Assembly (NCBI RefSeq): GCF_017355405.1
Contig: NZ_CP061177.1
Coordinates: forward strand, 1,066,001 to 1,130,000
Source of the DNA: Roseomonas haemaphysalidis
GTDB lineage: Bacteria; Pseudomonadota; Alphaproteobacteria; Acetobacterales; Acetobacteraceae
Length of the DNA stretch: 64,000 nt
Reading direction: 5' to 3'
The notes beneath the pieces were generated by a model. That model was not told where the DNA came from and ran no database searches. It saw nothing but the letters and a program-made list of their open reading frames with translations. The translations under genes and the position numbers were made by a program. This document shows, piece by piece, positions 36,283 to 46,444 of this stretch. Numbering within the stretch: the first letter of the stretch is position 1; each line of letters starts with the position of its first letter.

Positions 36283-39099
36283 ATGGCTGAAAACGGATCG
36301 GATACCAGCGAGCGCATGAGTGACCAGAACGAGCAGGACGCCGGCAAGAGCCGGCTGAGCCTACGGCCCAGCGGCCGGTTGGAGCTTGGCAAGACCGAGC
36401 AGGCCGGCAGCGTGCGGCAATCGTTCAGCCATGGCCGCAGCAAGACGGTGCAGGTGGAGGTCGTGAAGAAGCGCGCCCCCGGCGCGCCGGCACCCACCAA
36501 CACGACATCCAAGCCCGGCGGCACGGCCAGCGGGCCGCGCCCGGCTGGCGGTCCGCCGCGCGGGGCCGGTGGCCCGTCGCGCGGCGCCGCGGCCGGCCCG
36601 GCCAACCGCCCGCTGAACCAGGGCGAGCAGGCCACCCGCATGCGGGTGCTGGAAGAGCACCGCCGCCAGGAAGCCCAGCGTGAGCGCGAGGCGCGCGAGC
36701 GCCAGGCGCTGATGCTGCGCTCGGCCGCCGAGGAAGCGGCCCGCAAGGCCGAGGACGAGCGCCGCGCGGCCGAGGAGGCCGTGGCCCGCGCCGCCGAGGA
36801 AGCGCGCCAGAAGGCCGAGGACGAAGCCCGCCGCAAGGTGGAAGAGGAAGCCCGCCGCAACGCGCCGCCGCAGGCCGCGGCGCCGGTGCGCGCCCCCGTG
36901 CGGGATGGCGCCCGCGATGCCGCGCCGGGCGTCCGCCCGGCGGGTGGCCCGCCGCGGGCCGGTGGCCCCGGCGCCGCAGGCCCGGGGGCCGGCTTCCGCC
37001 GCCCCGGCGCCGCCCCCGGTGCCCCCGCCGCCGCGGCCCCCGGTGCGCCCGGCGCGCCGCGCCTGACGCTGCGTGGCCGTGACGAGGGTGGCGAGGAGGA
37101 GCGTCGCAGCCCCGTCCGCCGCCCGGCCGGCGGTGGCCCGCTGGCCGCCAAGAAGCCGATGCCGGTGCCGGTCAAAAAGGCGCCGGTCACCGACCGCCGC
37201 CGCGACGGCCGCATCGACGTCGCCGCCGCGATCGAGGGCGAGGACGAGCGCTCGCGCTCCATGGCCTCGGTCCGCCGCGCCCGTGAGCGCGAGCGCCGCC
37301 AGCAGGAGCTGGCGCGCCTGCGCTCGGATGGCGTCAAGGTCGTGCGCGACGTGGTGGTGCCGGAGTCCATCACCGTGCAGGAGCTGGCCAACCGCATGGC
37401 CGCCCGGGGCGGCGAGGTGGTCAAGGCGCTGTTCCGCATGGGCGTGATGGCGACGCTGACGCAGAGCATCGACGCCGACACGGCGGAGCTGGTGGTCAAC
37501 GAGTTCGGCCACCGCGTGCGCCGCGTGTCCGAGTCCGATGTCGAGCAGGGGCTGGAAGGCGCCGTCGACAGCGACACCGAGCTGCTGCCGCGCCCGCCTG
37601 TCGTGACCATCATGGGCCATGTTGACCACGGCAAGACCAGCCTGCTGGACGCGCTGCGCAAGACCGACGTGGCGGCGCGCGAGGCCGGCGGCATCACCCA
37701 GCACATCGGCGCCTATCAGGTGACGATCCCGGGTGGGCAGAAGATCACCTTCATCGATACGCCGGGCCACGCCGCCTTCACCGCCATGCGCGCCCGCGGC
37801 GCCAGCGTGACGGACATGGTGGTGCTGGTGGTGGCGGCCGATGACGGCGTCATGCCGCAGACCATCGAGGCGATCCACCATGCCAAGGCGGCCGGCGTGC
37901 CGCTGATCGTGGCGGTCAACAAGATCGACAAGCCGGGCGTCAACCTGGACCGCGTGCGGCAGGAGCTGCTGCAGCACGAGGTGATCGTGGAAAGCCTGGG
38001 TGGCGACACCCAGGAGATCCAGGTCTCCGCCACCAAGGGGATGAACCTCGACAAGCTGCAGGAAGCCATCCTGCTGCAGGCCGAGGTGCTGGACCTGCGC
38101 GCCAACCCCGAGCGCGGCGCCGAGGGCACCGTGATCGAAAGCAAGCTGGACAAGGGGCGTGGTCCCGTGGCCACCGTGCTGGTCCAGAAGGGCACGCTGC
38201 GCCAGGGCGACATGGTGGTGGCCGGCGCCGAATGGGGCCGCGTACGCGCCATGCTGGACGACAAGGGCCGCCAGATGAAGGAAGCCGGGCCGAGCCTGCC
38301 GGTGGAGATCCTGGGCCTGTCCGGCGTGCCGACGGCCGGCGAGCCGCTGACCTTCGTGGAAGACGAGGGCAAGGCGCGCGAGATTTCCGAGTACCGCCAG
38401 CGCCGCAACCGCGACAAGCAGGCGGCCGCCGCCGGCGCCGCCCGTGGCACGCTGTCCGACATGATGGCGCGCATCGCGGCGGGCGTGCAGAAGGAAGTGG
38501 CCGTCGTCGTCAAGGCGGACGTGCAGGGTTCCGCCGAGGCGCTCGGCGTGACCTTGAACAAGCTGTCGCGCGACGAGGTGAAGGTCCGGGTGCTGCACAG
38601 CGCCGTGGGCCAGATCACGGAGTCCGACATCCAGCTCGCCAAGGCGTCCAACGCCGTGGTGGTGGCCTTCAACGTGCGGGCCACCGGCCAGGCGCGCGAG
38701 ATGGCCAACCGCGACGGGGTGGAGATCCGCTACTACTCCATCATCTACGAGGTGTCGGACGACATCGAGGCGATGGTGCGCGGCAAGCTGGCGCCGATCC
38801 AGCGCGAGAAGTTCCTGGGCTACGCCCAGATCTTGGAGGTCTTCGAGGTCAAGCGGCTGGGCAACATCGCCGGCTGCCGGATCACCGAGGGCGTGGTCAA
38901 GCGCGGCTGCGGCGTGCGGCTGCTGCGCGATGGCGTGGTCATCCACCAGGGCGAGCTGGCGACGCTGCGGCGCTTCAAGGACGACGTCAAGGAAGTCACC
39001 AACGGCTACGAGTGCGGCATGAGCTTCGCCAACTACGACGCCATCAAGGTCGGCGACCAGATCGAGTGCTACGAGACGGAGACCGTGGCCGCGGTGTAA
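36283..39099 (+). CDS. infB: Translation initiation factor IF-2
   Basis: GTPase that places initiator tRNA on the 30S subunit. The 938-aa protein has a long, charged and Ala/Pro-rich N-terminal region (residues about 1-330) with a coiled-coil stretch rich in EEARRKAEDE-type repeats. The IF2 N2 motif then appears ([17 protein letters not shown]). The G domain follows: G1 [13 protein letters not shown]3 DTPGHAAF and G4 NKIDKP. Domains II-IV end in [14 protein letters not shown] 36283 has GGAT upstream. It is 27 bp after ylxR. Confidence 0.97.
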   Translation: MAENGSDTSERMSDQNEQDAGKSRLSLRPSGRLELGKTEQAGSVRQSFSHGRSKTVQVEVVKKRAPGAPAPTNTTSKPGGTASGPRPAGGPPRGAGGPSRGAAAGPANRPLNQGEQATRMRVLEEHRRQEAQREREARERQALMLRSAAEEAARKAEDERRAAEEAVARAAEEARQKAEDEARRKVEEEARRNAPPQAAAPVRAPVRDGARDAAPGVRPAGGPPRAGGPGAAGPGAGFRRPGAAPGAPAAAAPGAPGAPRLTLRGRDEGGEEERRSPVRRPAGGGPLAAKKPMPVPVKKAPVTDRRRDGRIDVAAAIEGEDERSRSMASVRRARERERRQQELARLRSDGVKVVRDVVVPESITVQELANRMAARGGEVVKALFRMGVMATLTQSIDADTAELVVNEFGHRVRRVSESDVEQGLEGAVDSDTELLPRPPVVTIMGHVDHGKTSLLDALRKTDVAAREAGGITQHIGAYQVTIPGGQKITFIDTPGHAAFTAMRARGASVTDMVVLVVAADDGVMPQTIEAIHHAKAAGVPLIVAVNKIDKPGVNLDRVRQELLQHEVIVESLGGDTQEIQVSATKGMNLDKLQEAILLQAEVLDLRANPERGAEGTVIESKLDKGRGPVATVLVQKGTLRQGDMVVAGAEWGRVRAMLDDKGRQMKEAGPSLPVEILGLSGVPTAGEPLTFVEDEGKAREISEYRQRRNRDKQAAAAGAARGTLSDMMARIAAGVQKEVAVVVKADVQGSAEALGVTLNKLSRDEVKVRVLHSAVGQITESDIQLAKASNAVVVAFNVRATGQAREMANRDGVEIRYYSIIYEVSDDIEAMVRGKLAPIQREKFLGYAQILEVFEVKRLGNIAGCRITEGVVKRGCGVRLLRDGVVIHQGELATLRRFKDDVKEVTNGYECGMSFANYDAIKVGDQIECYETETVAAV

Positions 39100-39110
39100 C
39101 AGCCGCCGCC

Positions 39111-39184
39111 GCGCGCCGGCCCCGGCCGGCGCGCCCTCCTGCCTTTCTCTGCACCCCGGCGGGTCTCCGCCGGGGTGCGGCTCT
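39111..39184 (+). terminator. Two tandem hairpins between infB and rbfA
   Basis: First, GCGCGCCGGCC and GGCCGGCGCGC (39111-39134) form an 11-bp stem with a 2-base loop. Second, GCACCCCGGCGG and CCGCCGGGGTGC (39151-39178) form a 12-bp stem with loop GTCT, followed by GGCTCTTTT. The second resembles an intrinsic terminator and may reduce expression of rbfA-truB-rpsO relative to infB. Confidence 0.7.
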
Positions 39185-39202
39185 TTTCGGAAGACCCCCA
39201 CC

Positions 39203-39643
39203 ATGGCCAAGCAAGCGGCCGGCTCCGGCCCCACCCAGCGCATGCTCCGCGTCGCCGAGGAAGTGCGCCACGCGCTGTCGGCCGTGTTCGCGCGCGGCGA
39301 GATCCGCGACGCGGACCTGCTCGACACCCGCGTCACCGTCACCGAGGTGCGCGCCTCGCCCGACCTGATGCACATGACCTGCTTTGTGTCGGGCCTCGGC
39401 CGCCGGCTGACCGACGAGCAGATGGCCGGGCTGAAGCGCATCCAGCCCTGGCTGCGCAAGCAGGTGGCACAGAAGGTGCGGCTGCGCACCGCGCCAGAGC
39501 TGCATTTCCACCAGGACGAGGCGCTGGAATACGCGGCGCATATCGACCAGGTGATGCGCCAGCCGGTGGTGGCCCAGGACCTGCGCAAGCCCGAGGCGCC
39601 CAGCCCCGGGGCCAACACGGCCGGGAACGACGACGCCGAATGA
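39203..39643 (+). CDS. rbfA: 30S ribosome-binding factor RbfA
   Basis: Late 30S maturation factor. The 146-aa KH-like protein shows QRMLRVAEEVRHALSAVFAR, LLDTRVTVTEVRASPDL, AVFARGEIRD and the C-terminal RLRTAPELHFHQDEALEYAAHID, the RbfA core. A short acidic tail follows. It overlaps the thioesterase start by 4 bp (ATGA). Confidence 0.94.
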   Translation: MAKQAAGSGPTQRMLRVAEEVRHALSAVFARGEIRDADLLDTRVTVTEVRASPDLMHMTCFVSGLGRRLTDEQMAGLKRIQPWLRKQVAQKVRLRTAPELHFHQDEALEYAAHIDQVMRQPVVAQDLRKPEAPSPGANTAGNDDAE

Positions 39644-40038
39644 CCGCGCGCGAGCAGCCCGAGCAGCCCCCCGAGGGCGCGCCCGTCATCCGCATCACCG
39701 CCATGCCGGCCGACACCAACCCGGCGGGCGACATCTTCGGCGGCTGGCTGATGGGCATGATGGACATGGCCGCCGGCAGCGCCGCCACGCGCCGCGCCCG
39801 CGGCCGCTGCGCCACCGTGGCCGTGGAGGCGATGAGCTTCATCTCCCCCGTCCGCGTCGGCGACGAGGTCTCGCTGTATGCCGAGGTGCTGTCCACCGGC
39901 CGCACCTCCATGCGCATCCGGGTGGAAGCCTGGCGGCGGGAGCGGGAAGGGGACCACACCAACCGCGTCACCACCGCCGTCTTCACCTTTGTGGCGCTGG
40001 ACCAGACGGGGCGTTCCCGGCCTGTGCCGTTGGTGTGA
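39640..40038 (+). CDS. Acyl-CoA thioesterase, YciA-like hotdog family
   Basis: The 132-aa protein has the hotdog signature ADTNPAGDIFGGWLMGMMDMAAG with the catalytic Asp/Asn region, then VAVEAMSFISPVRVGDEVSLYAEV. It probably hydrolyses acyl-CoA esters in the cytoplasm. Its place inside a translation operon, coupled to rbfA by a 4-bp overlap, is not explained by its function and may only reflect operon drift. Confidence 0.88.
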   Translation: MTAREQPEQPPEGAPVIRITAMPADTNPAGDIFGGWLMGMMDMAAGSAATRRARGRCATVAVEAMSFISPVRVGDEVSLYAEVLSTGRTSMRIRVEAWRREREGDHTNRVTTAVFTFVALDQTGRSRPVPLV

Positions 40039-40051
40039 GGGAAGCGAGATC

Positions 40052-40170
40052 CTTCTTTTTCTAAAGAAAAAGAAGCAAAAGGACTTTGCCTGAAAGCAGG
40101 AAGCGCTGCCTGCCAGCCCCCGCTTTCAGACAAGATTTCCCGGTTCTTTTTTCCAAAAGAGAACGGCTTC
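40052..40170. repeat. Family 3 A/T-rich paired hairpin repeat, copy 2
   Basis: Left arm: CTTCTTTTTCT and AGAAAAAGAAG around AA (40052-40075), then CAAAAGGACTTTG. Right arm: GTTCTTTTTT and AAAAGAGAAC (40143-40164, one G-U pair), then GGCTTCGC. Both arms match copy 1 near 33.2 kb. The centre (about 40090-40130) holds its own inverted repeat (CTGAAAGC and GCTTTCAG) and is unrelated to the centre of copy 1. Confidence 0.8.
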
Positions 40171-40226
40171 GCTTTTCCCGCTGCCCCCCCACCGTTTCAA
40201 CTGCGACTGCTGAGAGACCTGCCCTG

Positions 40227-41228
40227 ATGCCTCGCCCGCACCGCAAGCCGCGTGGGATTGCCCTCGATGGCTGGCTGATCGTCGACAAGCCTTCCGGCGT
40301 CGGCTCGACCGACGTGGTCAACAAGCTCAAGCGTGCCTTCAACGCGCAGAAGGTCGGCCATGGCGGCACGCTGGACCCGCTGGCCACCGGCGTGCTGCCG
40401 ATCGCCTTTGGCGCGGCCACCAAGACGGTGCCCTACGTCATGGACGGCACCAAGACCTACCGCTTCACGCTGCGCTTCGGCGACGAGCGGGACACGGACG
40501 ACGCCGACGGCAAGACCATCGCCACCTCCGACAAGCGCCCGACGGACGACGAGATCCGCGCGGCGCTGCCCGCCTTCATTGGCGACATCATGCAGATCCC
40601 GCCGATCTACTCGGCCATCAAGGTGAACGGCGAGCGCGCCTACGACATGGCGCGCGAGGGCCAGCTGGTGGAGCTGGCGCCGCGCCCCGCGCGGGTGGAC
40701 CGGTTCGAGCTGGAGTCGCGCCCCGACGCCGACACCGCCATCTTCACGGTGCAGTCCGGCAAAGGCGTCTACATGCGCAGCCTGGCGCGCGACATCGCCC
40801 GCGCGGTGGGCAGCGTCGGGCACATCGCGACGCTGCGCCGCATGCGGGTCGGCCCCTTCCTGGAGGAGGCGGCGATTCCGCTGGACAAGCTGGCCGGAAC
40901 CGGCGATACCCCGCCCCCTTCCCCGGACCTCCTGCTGCCCGTCACGACCGCGCTGGCCGACATCCCGGCACTGGCCCTTTCGGACGCAGAGGCTGCCCGC
41001 CTTTCCTTTGGCCAGACCATCTCCCTGGTCGAGCTGATGGGGCGGATCCCGGACGACGCCAACCCCGAAGGGGGCCTGGTGCGCGCGATGGCGGGGGGGC
41101 GCCTGAAGGGTCTTGCCAGGCTCGATGCCGGTCTCGTGAAGCCGGAACGATGGCTGGGCCCGGGTGAGACGACATTCGTCGCACCGCCGCCCGTGGGCGC
41201 GGACAGCGACACAGAACAGAAAGGCTGA
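40227..41228 (+). CDS. truB: tRNA pseudouridine(55) synthase
   Basis: Makes pseudouridine 55 in the T-arm of tRNAs. The 333-aa protein has [19 protein letters not shown], then catalytic Asp50 in [16 protein letters not shown], and the conserved [10 protein letters not shown] and [17 protein letters not shown]. The C-terminal part ends in an extension rich in Pro/Asp. ATG 40227 gives the family N-terminus. It lies 5 bp upstream of rpsO. Confidence 0.96.
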   Translation: MPRPHRKPRGIALDGWLIVDKPSGVGSTDVVNKLKRAFNAQKVGHGGTLDPLATGVLPIAFGAATKTVPYVMDGTKTYRFTLRFGDERDTDDADGKTIATSDKRPTDDEIRAALPAFIGDIMQIPPIYSAIKVNGERAYDMAREGQLVELAPRPARVDRFELESRPDADTAIFTVQSGKGVYMRSLARDIARAVGSVGHIATLRRMRVGPFLEEAAIPLDKLAGTGDTPPPSPDLLLPVTTALADIPALALSDAEAARLSFGQTISLVELMGRIPDDANPEGGLVRAMAGGRLKGLARLDAGLVKPERWLGPGETTFVAPPPVGADSDTEQKG

Positions 41229-41233
41229 AGCCG

Positions 41234-41506
41234 ATGTCGATGGTGACCGCAGAGCGCCGCGCCGAGATCATCAAGGAATACGCCCTTAAGGAGGGCGACA
41301 CGGGTAGCCCGGAAGTGCAGGTCGCCCTGCTGTCCGAGCGCATCTCGTCGCTGACGGAGCACCTGAAGGTGCACCCCAAGGACTTCCACAGCCGCCGTGG
41401 CCTCCTGGTCCTGGTCGGCCAGCGCCGTGGCCTGCTCGACTACACCAAGAAGAAGAGCCAGAGCCGCTACGAGAGCCTGATCGGCCGCCTGGGCCTGCGC
41501 CGCTAA
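41234..41506 (+). CDS. rpsO: 30S ribosomal protein S15
   Basis: Primary 16S rRNA-binding protein that organises the central domain. The 90-aa protein shows [38 protein letters not shown] and [12 protein letters not shown]. It is the last gene of the rimP operon. GAAAGG lies upstream of ATG 41234; ATG 41240 is a possible alternative. Confidence 0.97.
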   Translation: MSMVTAERRAEIIKEYALKEGDTGSPEVQVALLSERISSLTEHLKVHPKDFHSRRGLLVLVGQRRGLLDYTKKKSQSRYESLIGRLGLRR

Positions 41507-41527
41507 AGGCGCTGCACGCCTGAGCAA

Positions 41528-41559
41528 ACGCCGGCCCCTGAAAGGGGGCCGGCGTTTTT
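41528..41559 (+). terminator. Rho-independent terminator of the rimP-rpsO operon
   Basis: ACGCCGGCCCC and GGGGCCGGCGT form an 11-bp stem around TGAAAG, followed by TTTTC. It lies 21 bp past the rpsO stop. Confidence 0.9.
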
Positions 41560-41942
41560 CGTTGTGGCCCGGGTGCCGGTGGCCCCGGAGCCGCCAGCAC
41601 CATGCCGGAGGGGGGACGGAACCAGGTCCTGCCCGGCCCATGCTGCCGGCAGGGCGGTCAGCCCGCCCGATCTGCCTGTTTCATGGGCACCGCTGGGCGG
41701 TGGCTGGCGGAAGGCGCCGGGGCATAGACGACTTCGCCGCTGGCCTGGTCCTTGCTAATGGAACCTCCGCTGTTCATTCTCATTCAGTGAGACCGCATGG
41801 CACGATTGCGTCTTGTTCATGGCAAGGCTAGGGCTTTGACGGCGTGGTCCTCAGGGGCCGCCGCCTTGGCGCTGGTCCTTTCAGGGCGGCACGGGGCGCC
41901 CCGCCGGCACGCTGCCGGCCGGGTTCCAGGGATTGGGAGAGT
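41560..41942. other. Intergenic stretch upstream of aapJ, no gene seen
   Basis: About 380 bp with no coding region that I can support. An AT-richer patch around 41745-41825 contains TTCATTCTCATTC and probably holds the aapJ promoter, but no -35/-10 pair stands out. A GGGAG ribosome-binding site sits at the right edge. Confidence 0.5.
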
Positions 41943-43031
41943 ATGATGACGTTCACTCGGCTTGCCGGCTTCCGTCGACACCTGCGCCTGATCGGCGGGC
42001 GCGGCCTGATCGCGGCCGTGCTGGCCACCGCCGGCGCGCTGCCCGCGCTGGCCCAGGCGCCCGCCGCGGCCCCCGCCGCGCCGTCCAGCAACACGCTGGA
42101 TGCCATCCGCTCGCGCGGCACGCTGGTGTGCGGCGTCAACACCGGCCTGGCCGGCTTCGCGCAGCCCGACAGCCGCGGCGTCTGGACCGGCTTCGACGTC
42201 GACTACTGCAAGGCGCTCGCGGTCGCGATCCTGAACGATGCCTCCAAGGTGCGCTACGTGCCGCTGACGGCGCAAAGCCGCTTCACCGCCCTGCAGTCCG
42301 GCGAGATCGACGTCGCCGCGCGCAACACCACCGTGACGCTGTCGCGCGACACCTCGCTCGGCTTCGACTTCCCGGCCATCAACTTCTATGACGGCCAGGG
42401 CTTCATGGTGAAGGCCAGCACCGGCGTGAACAGCGCCAAGGAGCTGAACGGCGCCACCGTCTGCGTGCAGCCGGGCACCACCACCGAGCAGAACCTGACC
42501 GACTGGGCGCGCGCCAACAACATCCAGTTCACCCCCGTGGTGATCGAGCGGCTGGAGGAGCTTGTCGGCGCCTATGCCGCCGGCCGGTGCGATGCCTACA
42601 CCACCGACGTTTCGGGCCTGGCCGCCACGCGCTCGGCGCAGCCCAACCCGGCCGAGCACAAGATCCTGCCGGAAGTGATCAGCAAGGAGCCGCTGGGCCC
42701 GTTCGTGCGCCAGGGCGACGCGCGCTTCGCCGACATCGTGCGCTGGACGCACTACGCGCTGCTGTCGGGCGAGGAGCTGGGCATCACGGCGGCCAACGTG
42801 GACAAGGCGGCGGCCGACGACGCGCGGCCCGAGGCGCAGCGCATGCTGGGCAAGAACGGCGGCCTCGGCCAGATGCTGGGCCTGGACAATGCCTGGGCGG
42901 CGCGCGTCATCAAGGCGGTGGGCAACTACGGCGAGATCTTTGCCCGCAACCTGGAGCCGATCGGCATCCAGCGCGGCCCCAACGCGCAGTGGACCAAGGG
43001 CGGCCTGCAGTACTCGCCCCCCTTCCGCTGA
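41943..43031 (+). CDS. aapJ: General L-amino-acid ABC transporter, substrate-binding protein
   Basis: Periplasmic receptor for a broad range of L-amino acids. The 362-aa protein has a signal peptide (to ALPALAQ, about residue 38). The binding-protein core reads TLDAIRSRGTLVCGVNTGLAG, split by GFAQPDSRGVWTGFDVDYCKALA, then FTALQSGEIDVAARNTTVTLSRD. The C-terminus RNLEPIGIQRGPNAQWTKGG is typical of AapJ/BztA. GGGAG lies 3 bp before ATG 41943. It is first in aapJQMP. Confidence 0.94.
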   Translation: MMTFTRLAGFRRHLRLIGGRGLIAAVLATAGALPALAQAPAAAPAAPSSNTLDAIRSRGTLVCGVNTGLAGFAQPDSRGVWTGFDVDYCKALAVAILNDASKVRYVPLTAQSRFTALQSGEIDVAARNTTVTLSRDTSLGFDFPAINFYDGQGFMVKASTGVNSAKELNGATVCVQPGTTTEQNLTDWARANNIQFTPVVIERLEELVGAYAAGRCDAYTTDVSGLAATRSAQPNPAEHKILPEVISKEPLGPFVRQGDARFADIVRWTHYALLSGEELGITAANVDKAAADDARPEAQRMLGKNGGLGQMLGLDNAWAARVIKAVGNYGEIFARNLEPIGIQRGPNAQWTKGGLQYSPPFR

Positions 43032-43039
43032 TCTGACAG

Positions 43040-43071
43040 GCGGCGGCCGGGCCTGAGCCCGGCCGCCGCCG
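43040..43071 (+). promoter_or_regulatory. Strong hairpin between aapJ and aapQ
   Basis: GGCGGCGGCCGGGC and GCCCGGCCGCCGCC form a 14-bp stem with loop CTGA, 8 bp past the aapJ stop and without a T-tract. Such structures after binding-protein genes usually stabilise the upstream mRNA segment or partly stop transcription, giving more binding protein than permease. Confidence 0.75.
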
Positions 43072-43117
43072 CCCTGCTCGCCAGGGCACCGGCCAACATG
43101 AGCAACGAGGCCCCGCC

Positions 43118-44320
43118 ATGTCCGATACCGCCGCCGATCCCCGGCTGTTGCGCGCCCCGCCCAGGCAGGGCATCCGCCTGTCCTGGGCGGATGAGCGGTT
43201 CCGCGCCATCATCTGGCAGGTGCTGATCGTCGGCGCCGTCGTCGGCATCGTCTGGTGGCTGGTGCGCAACACCCAGCACAACCTGGAAGTGCGGCGCATC
43301 GCCACCGGCTTTGGCTTTCTGCAGCGCGAGGCAGGGCTGCCGATCGCCGAGTCCCTGGTCACCTACACCCCGGCCAGCACCTATGCCCGCGCGCTGCTGG
43401 TGGGCGTGCTGAACACCCTCAAGGTCGCGGTGGTCGGCATCGTGCTGGCCACCGTGCTGGGCACGCTGGTCGGCATCGCGCGGCTGAGCAAGAACTGGCT
43501 GCTGTCGCGCATCGCCGCCACCTACATCGAGGTGGTGCGCGACCTGCCGCTGCTGCTGCAGCTACTGTTCTGGTACACCATCATGCAGACCCTGCCGGCG
43601 CCCCGGCAGGCGCTGAACCCGGTCACCGGCGTGTTCCTGTCCAACCGCGGCCTGCGGCTGCCCTGGATCCAGTGGCAGGACGCGCACAGCTTCGCGCTGC
43701 TCGGCTTCGTCTTCGGCGTGGTCGCCACCATCCTTTATGCCCGCTCCGCCCGCGCCAAGCGCATGCAGGACGGCCAGCCGCGCCGCGTGTGGCCGGCGGC
43801 GCTGGGGCTGATGGTGGTGCTGCCGGTGGTCATCTGGGCGGCGCTGGGCGCCCCCTGGCAGGGCGACATCCCGGCCCTGCGCGGCTTCAACTTCACCGGC
43901 GGCAGCAACATGTCGCCGGAGTATTTCGCGCTGCTGGCCGGGCTGGTGACCTACACCGCCGCCTTTATCGCCGAGATCGTCCGCGCCGGCATCCAGGCGG
44001 TGCCGCAGGGCCAGTGGGAAGCCTCCGAGGCGCTGGGCCTGTCGCGCGGGCGCATCATGCGCATGGTGGTGCTGCCGCAGGCGCTGCGGGTGATCGTGCC
44101 GCCGATGACCAGCCAGTACCTGAACCTCGCCAAGAATTCCTCGCTGGCGGTGGCCATCGGCTACCAGGACATCGTGTCCATCGCCAACACGACGCTGAAC
44201 CAGACGGGGCAGGCGATCGAGGGCATCGCCATCATCATGGGCGTCTACCTGTGCATCAGCCTGTCGATCAGCCTGTTCATGAACTGGTACAACGCGCGCA
44301 TCGCGCTGGTGGAGCGGTAA
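43118..44320 (+). CDS. aapQ: General L-amino-acid ABC transporter permease AapQ
   Basis: First permease, 400 aa, longer than PAAT permeases because of an insert between helices, as in AapQ/BztB. Recognisable blocks are NTLKVAVVGIVLATVLGTL, IEVVRDLPLLLQLLFWY and the EAA-loop EASEALGLSRGRIMRMVVLPQALRV, read in two parts. The last codons are repeated in the gap downstream (see duplication at 44294-44426). Confidence 0.93.
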   Translation: MSDTAADPRLLRAPPRQGIRLSWADERFRAIIWQVLIVGAVVGIVWWLVRNTQHNLEVRRIATGFGFLQREAGLPIAESLVTYTPASTYARALLVGVLNTLKVAVVGIVLATVLGTLVGIARLSKNWLLSRIAATYIEVVRDLPLLLQLLFWYTIMQTLPAPRQALNPVTGVFLSNRGLRLPWIQWQDAHSFALLGFVFGVVATILYARSARAKRMQDGQPRRVWPAALGLMVVLPVVIWAALGAPWQGDIPALRGFNFTGGSNMSPEYFALLAGLVTYTAAFIAEIVRAGIQAVPQGQWEASEALGLSRGRIMRMVVLPQALRVIVPPMTSQYLNLAKNSSLAVAIGYQDIVSIANTTLNQTGQAIEGIAIIMGVYLCISLSISLFMNWYNARIALVER

Positions 44321-44426
44321 AGGCCATGGAGAACTGTCTCATCTCCCGCTGCGGCATGGCCGGCCGTTCCAGGGCCGCTGGCCTCGGGGCCAGCGATGCC
44401 GCGCGCTTCGCGCCGGTGGAGCGGTA
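44294..44426 (+). repeat. Direct repeat of the aapQ 3' end
   Basis: The 26 bp at 44294-44319, which encode the last aapQ residues up to the stop, recur at 44401-44426 with 24 of 26 positions identical (shared core GGTGGAGCGGTA). The copies are 107 bp apart and the second ends 5 bp before the aapM ATG. The 81 bp between them carry no recognised gene. This looks like a tandem duplication or the scar of an excised segment. Confidence 0.75.
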
Positions 44427-44431
44427 GTCCC

Positions 44432-45577
44432 ATGAGCGATTTCACCGCAGACGCCCCCGTGGTGCCCGCCGAAACCCCGTCCCGCCGCCCGCCCATCACG
44501 GTGGTGGGGCCGGTGGCGTGGCTGCGGGCCAGCCTGTTCTCCTCCTGGCTGTCCACCGCCGTCACGCTGGCGCTGGCCTACCTGATCGTCCGCTGGGCCA
44601 TCGGCTTCATCGACTGGGCCTTCGTCAACGCCATCTGGTGGGTGCCCACCAACGCCCAGGGCACCTCGCAGACCCAGGCCTGCCGTGCGCTGCAGGGCTC
44701 CGGCGCCTGCTGGGCCGTGATCACGGAAAAGCACCGCTTCATCCTGTTCGGCACCTATCCGTACGAGGAGCAGTGGCGGCCGCTGCTGTGCATCCTGCTG
44801 TTCATCGGGCTCTACGTCGTGTCCGCCATGCGCCGCTTCTGGCGCAAGGAGCTGGCGCTGGTCTGGGTGGCCACGCTGGCCGTGATCGGCGCGCTGATGT
44901 GGGGCGGCTTCGCGGGCCTGCCCTACGTGCCGCAGGAGCGCTGGGGCGGGCTGGTCATCACGCTGATCCTGTCCACCTTCGGCATCGCGCTGGCCTTTCC
45001 GCTGGCGGTGCTGGTGGCGCTCGGCCGGCGGTCCAAGATGCCGGCCATCAAGATGCTCTGCGTGGTCTACGTGGAGCTGATCCGTGGCGTGCCGCTGATC
45101 AGCCTGCTGTTCATGGCCAGCGTCATGTTCCCGCTGTTCCTGCCCGAGGGCATGAACATCGACAAGCTGCTCCGCGCCCAGGCCGCCATCATCCTGTTCG
45201 CCGCCGCCTACCTGGCCGAGGTGATCCGCGGCGGCCTGCAGGCGCTGTCGCGCGGGCAGTACGAGGCGGCGGACGCGCTGGGCCTGTCCTACTGGCACAA
45301 GACCGGCTTCATCATCCTGCCCCAGGCGCTGCGGCTGGTGATCCCGCCGCTGGTGAACACCTTTATCGGCATGTTCAAGGACACCTCGCTGGTGCTGATC
45401 ATCGGCATCTTCGACCTGCTGACCGCCGGCAAGACGGCGGTGGTGGAGCCCGCCTGGCAGGGCTTCGGCATCGAGGTCTACGTGTTCGTGGGCCTGATCT
45501 ACTTCGTGTTCTGCTTCGCCATGTCCCGCTACAGCCAGGGGCTGGAGCGCGAGCTGAACCGCCACCGGGTGCGCTGA
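44432..45577 (+). CDS. aapM: General L-amino-acid ABC transporter permease AapM
   Basis: Second permease, 381 aa. It has [20 protein letters not shown] near the N-terminus, then helices with [38 protein letters not shown] and the EAA-loop [24 protein letters not shown] 44432 follows the duplicated aapQ tail. It is 43 bp upstream of aapP. Confidence 0.93.
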   Translation: MSDFTADAPVVPAETPSRRPPITVVGPVAWLRASLFSSWLSTAVTLALAYLIVRWAIGFIDWAFVNAIWWVPTNAQGTSQTQACRALQGSGACWAVITEKHRFILFGTYPYEEQWRPLLCILLFIGLYVVSAMRRFWRKELALVWVATLAVIGALMWGGFAGLPYVPQERWGGLVITLILSTFGIALAFPLAVLVALGRRSKMPAIKMLCVVYVELIRGVPLISLLFMASVMFPLFLPEGMNIDKLLRAQAAIILFAAAYLAEVIRGGLQALSRGQYEAADALGLSYWHKTGFIILPQALRLVIPPLVNTFIGMFKDTSLVLIIGIFDLLTAGKTAVVEPAWQGFGIEVYVFVGLIYFVFCFAMSRYSQGLERELNRHRVR

Positions 45578-45620
45578 TGGCCGCCACCCCCGTCAACCCT
45601 TCCCGCAACGGAGCGCGCCC

Positions 45621-46409
45621 ATGAGCACCGCCCTCGATACCTCTGTCGCCTCCGCCGCCCGGGTGGACGCGCCGCCGGCCATCCTGATGGACAAGGTCAA
45701 CAAGTGGTACGGCGCCATGCACGTGCTGCGCGACGTCTCGCTCAGCGTGGCGGAAGGCGAGCGCGTGGTGGTGTGCGGCCCGTCAGGCTCTGGCAAGTCC
45801 ACCATGATCCGCTGCATCAACCGGCTGGAGCAGCACCAGGAAGGCCGCATCGTCGTCGACGGCATGGAGCTGACCGGCGACCTGCGCAACCTCGACGCCA
45901 TCCGCCGCGAGGTCGGCATGGTGTTCCAGTCCTTCAACCTGTTCCCCCACCTGACGGTGCTGGAGAACTGCACGCTGGCCCCCATCTGGGTCCGCCGCAT
46001 GCCCAAGAAGGACGCCGAGGAACTGGCGATGGACTACCTGCGCCGGGTCAAGATCCCGGAGCAGGCGGGCAAGTACCCCGGCCAGCTGTCCGGCGGCCAG
46101 CAGCAGCGCGTGGCGATCGCCCGCGCGCTGTGCATGAAGCCCAAGATCATGCTGTTCGACGAGCCGACCTCGGCGCTCGACCCGGAGATGATCAAGGAGG
46201 TGCTGGACACCATGGTGATGCTGGCCGACACCGGCATGACCATGATCTGCGTGACCCACGAGATGGGCTTCGCCCGTCAGGTGGCCGACCGCGTGGTGTT
46301 CATGGACCGTGGCGAGGTGGTCGAGTCGGGGGCGCCGGACACGCTGTTCAACGACCCCAAGACAGACCGGCTGAAGATGTTCCTCAGCCAGATCCTGCGC
46401 GGCCACTGA
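45621..46409 (+). CDS. aapP: General L-amino-acid ABC transporter ATP-binding protein AapP
   Basis: ATPase of the Aap system, 262 aa. Walker A is [10 protein letters not shown], the Q-loop [14 protein letters not shown], the signature [15 protein letters not shown] and Walker [16 protein letters not shown], with H-loop VTHEMGF. It is about 52 percent similar by eye in layout to the other amino-acid ATPase at 22.1 kb, but the two operons differ in permeases. It closes the aapJQMP operon. Confidence 0.94.
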   Translation: MSTALDTSVASAARVDAPPAILMDKVNKWYGAMHVLRDVSLSVAEGERVVVCGPSGSGKSTMIRCINRLEQHQEGRIVVDGMELTGDLRNLDAIRREVGMVFQSFNLFPHLTVLENCTLAPIWVRRMPKKDAEELAMDYLRRVKIPEQAGKYPGQLSGGQQQRVAIARALCMKPKIMLFDEPTSALDPEMIKEVLDTMVMLADTGMTMICVTHEMGFARQVADRVVFMDRGEVVESGAPDTLFNDPKTDRLKMFLSQILRGH

Positions 46410-46444
46410 GCACAGGCCTCGCGCCGCCCCTTTCGCGTTTTTCC

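Noticed and set aside
36361..39957. Very long open frame antisense to infB (about 1200 codons)
   Set aside because: High GC leaves few stop codons in other frames. The translation is low-complexity His/Arg/Gly/Ala text and runs opposite a clear IF2 gene.
41740..41825. Fur box or sigma-54 promoter upstream of aapJ
   Set aside because: TTCATTCTCATTC lacks a matching second half-site, and TGGCACGATTGC has the wrong -24/-12 spacing.
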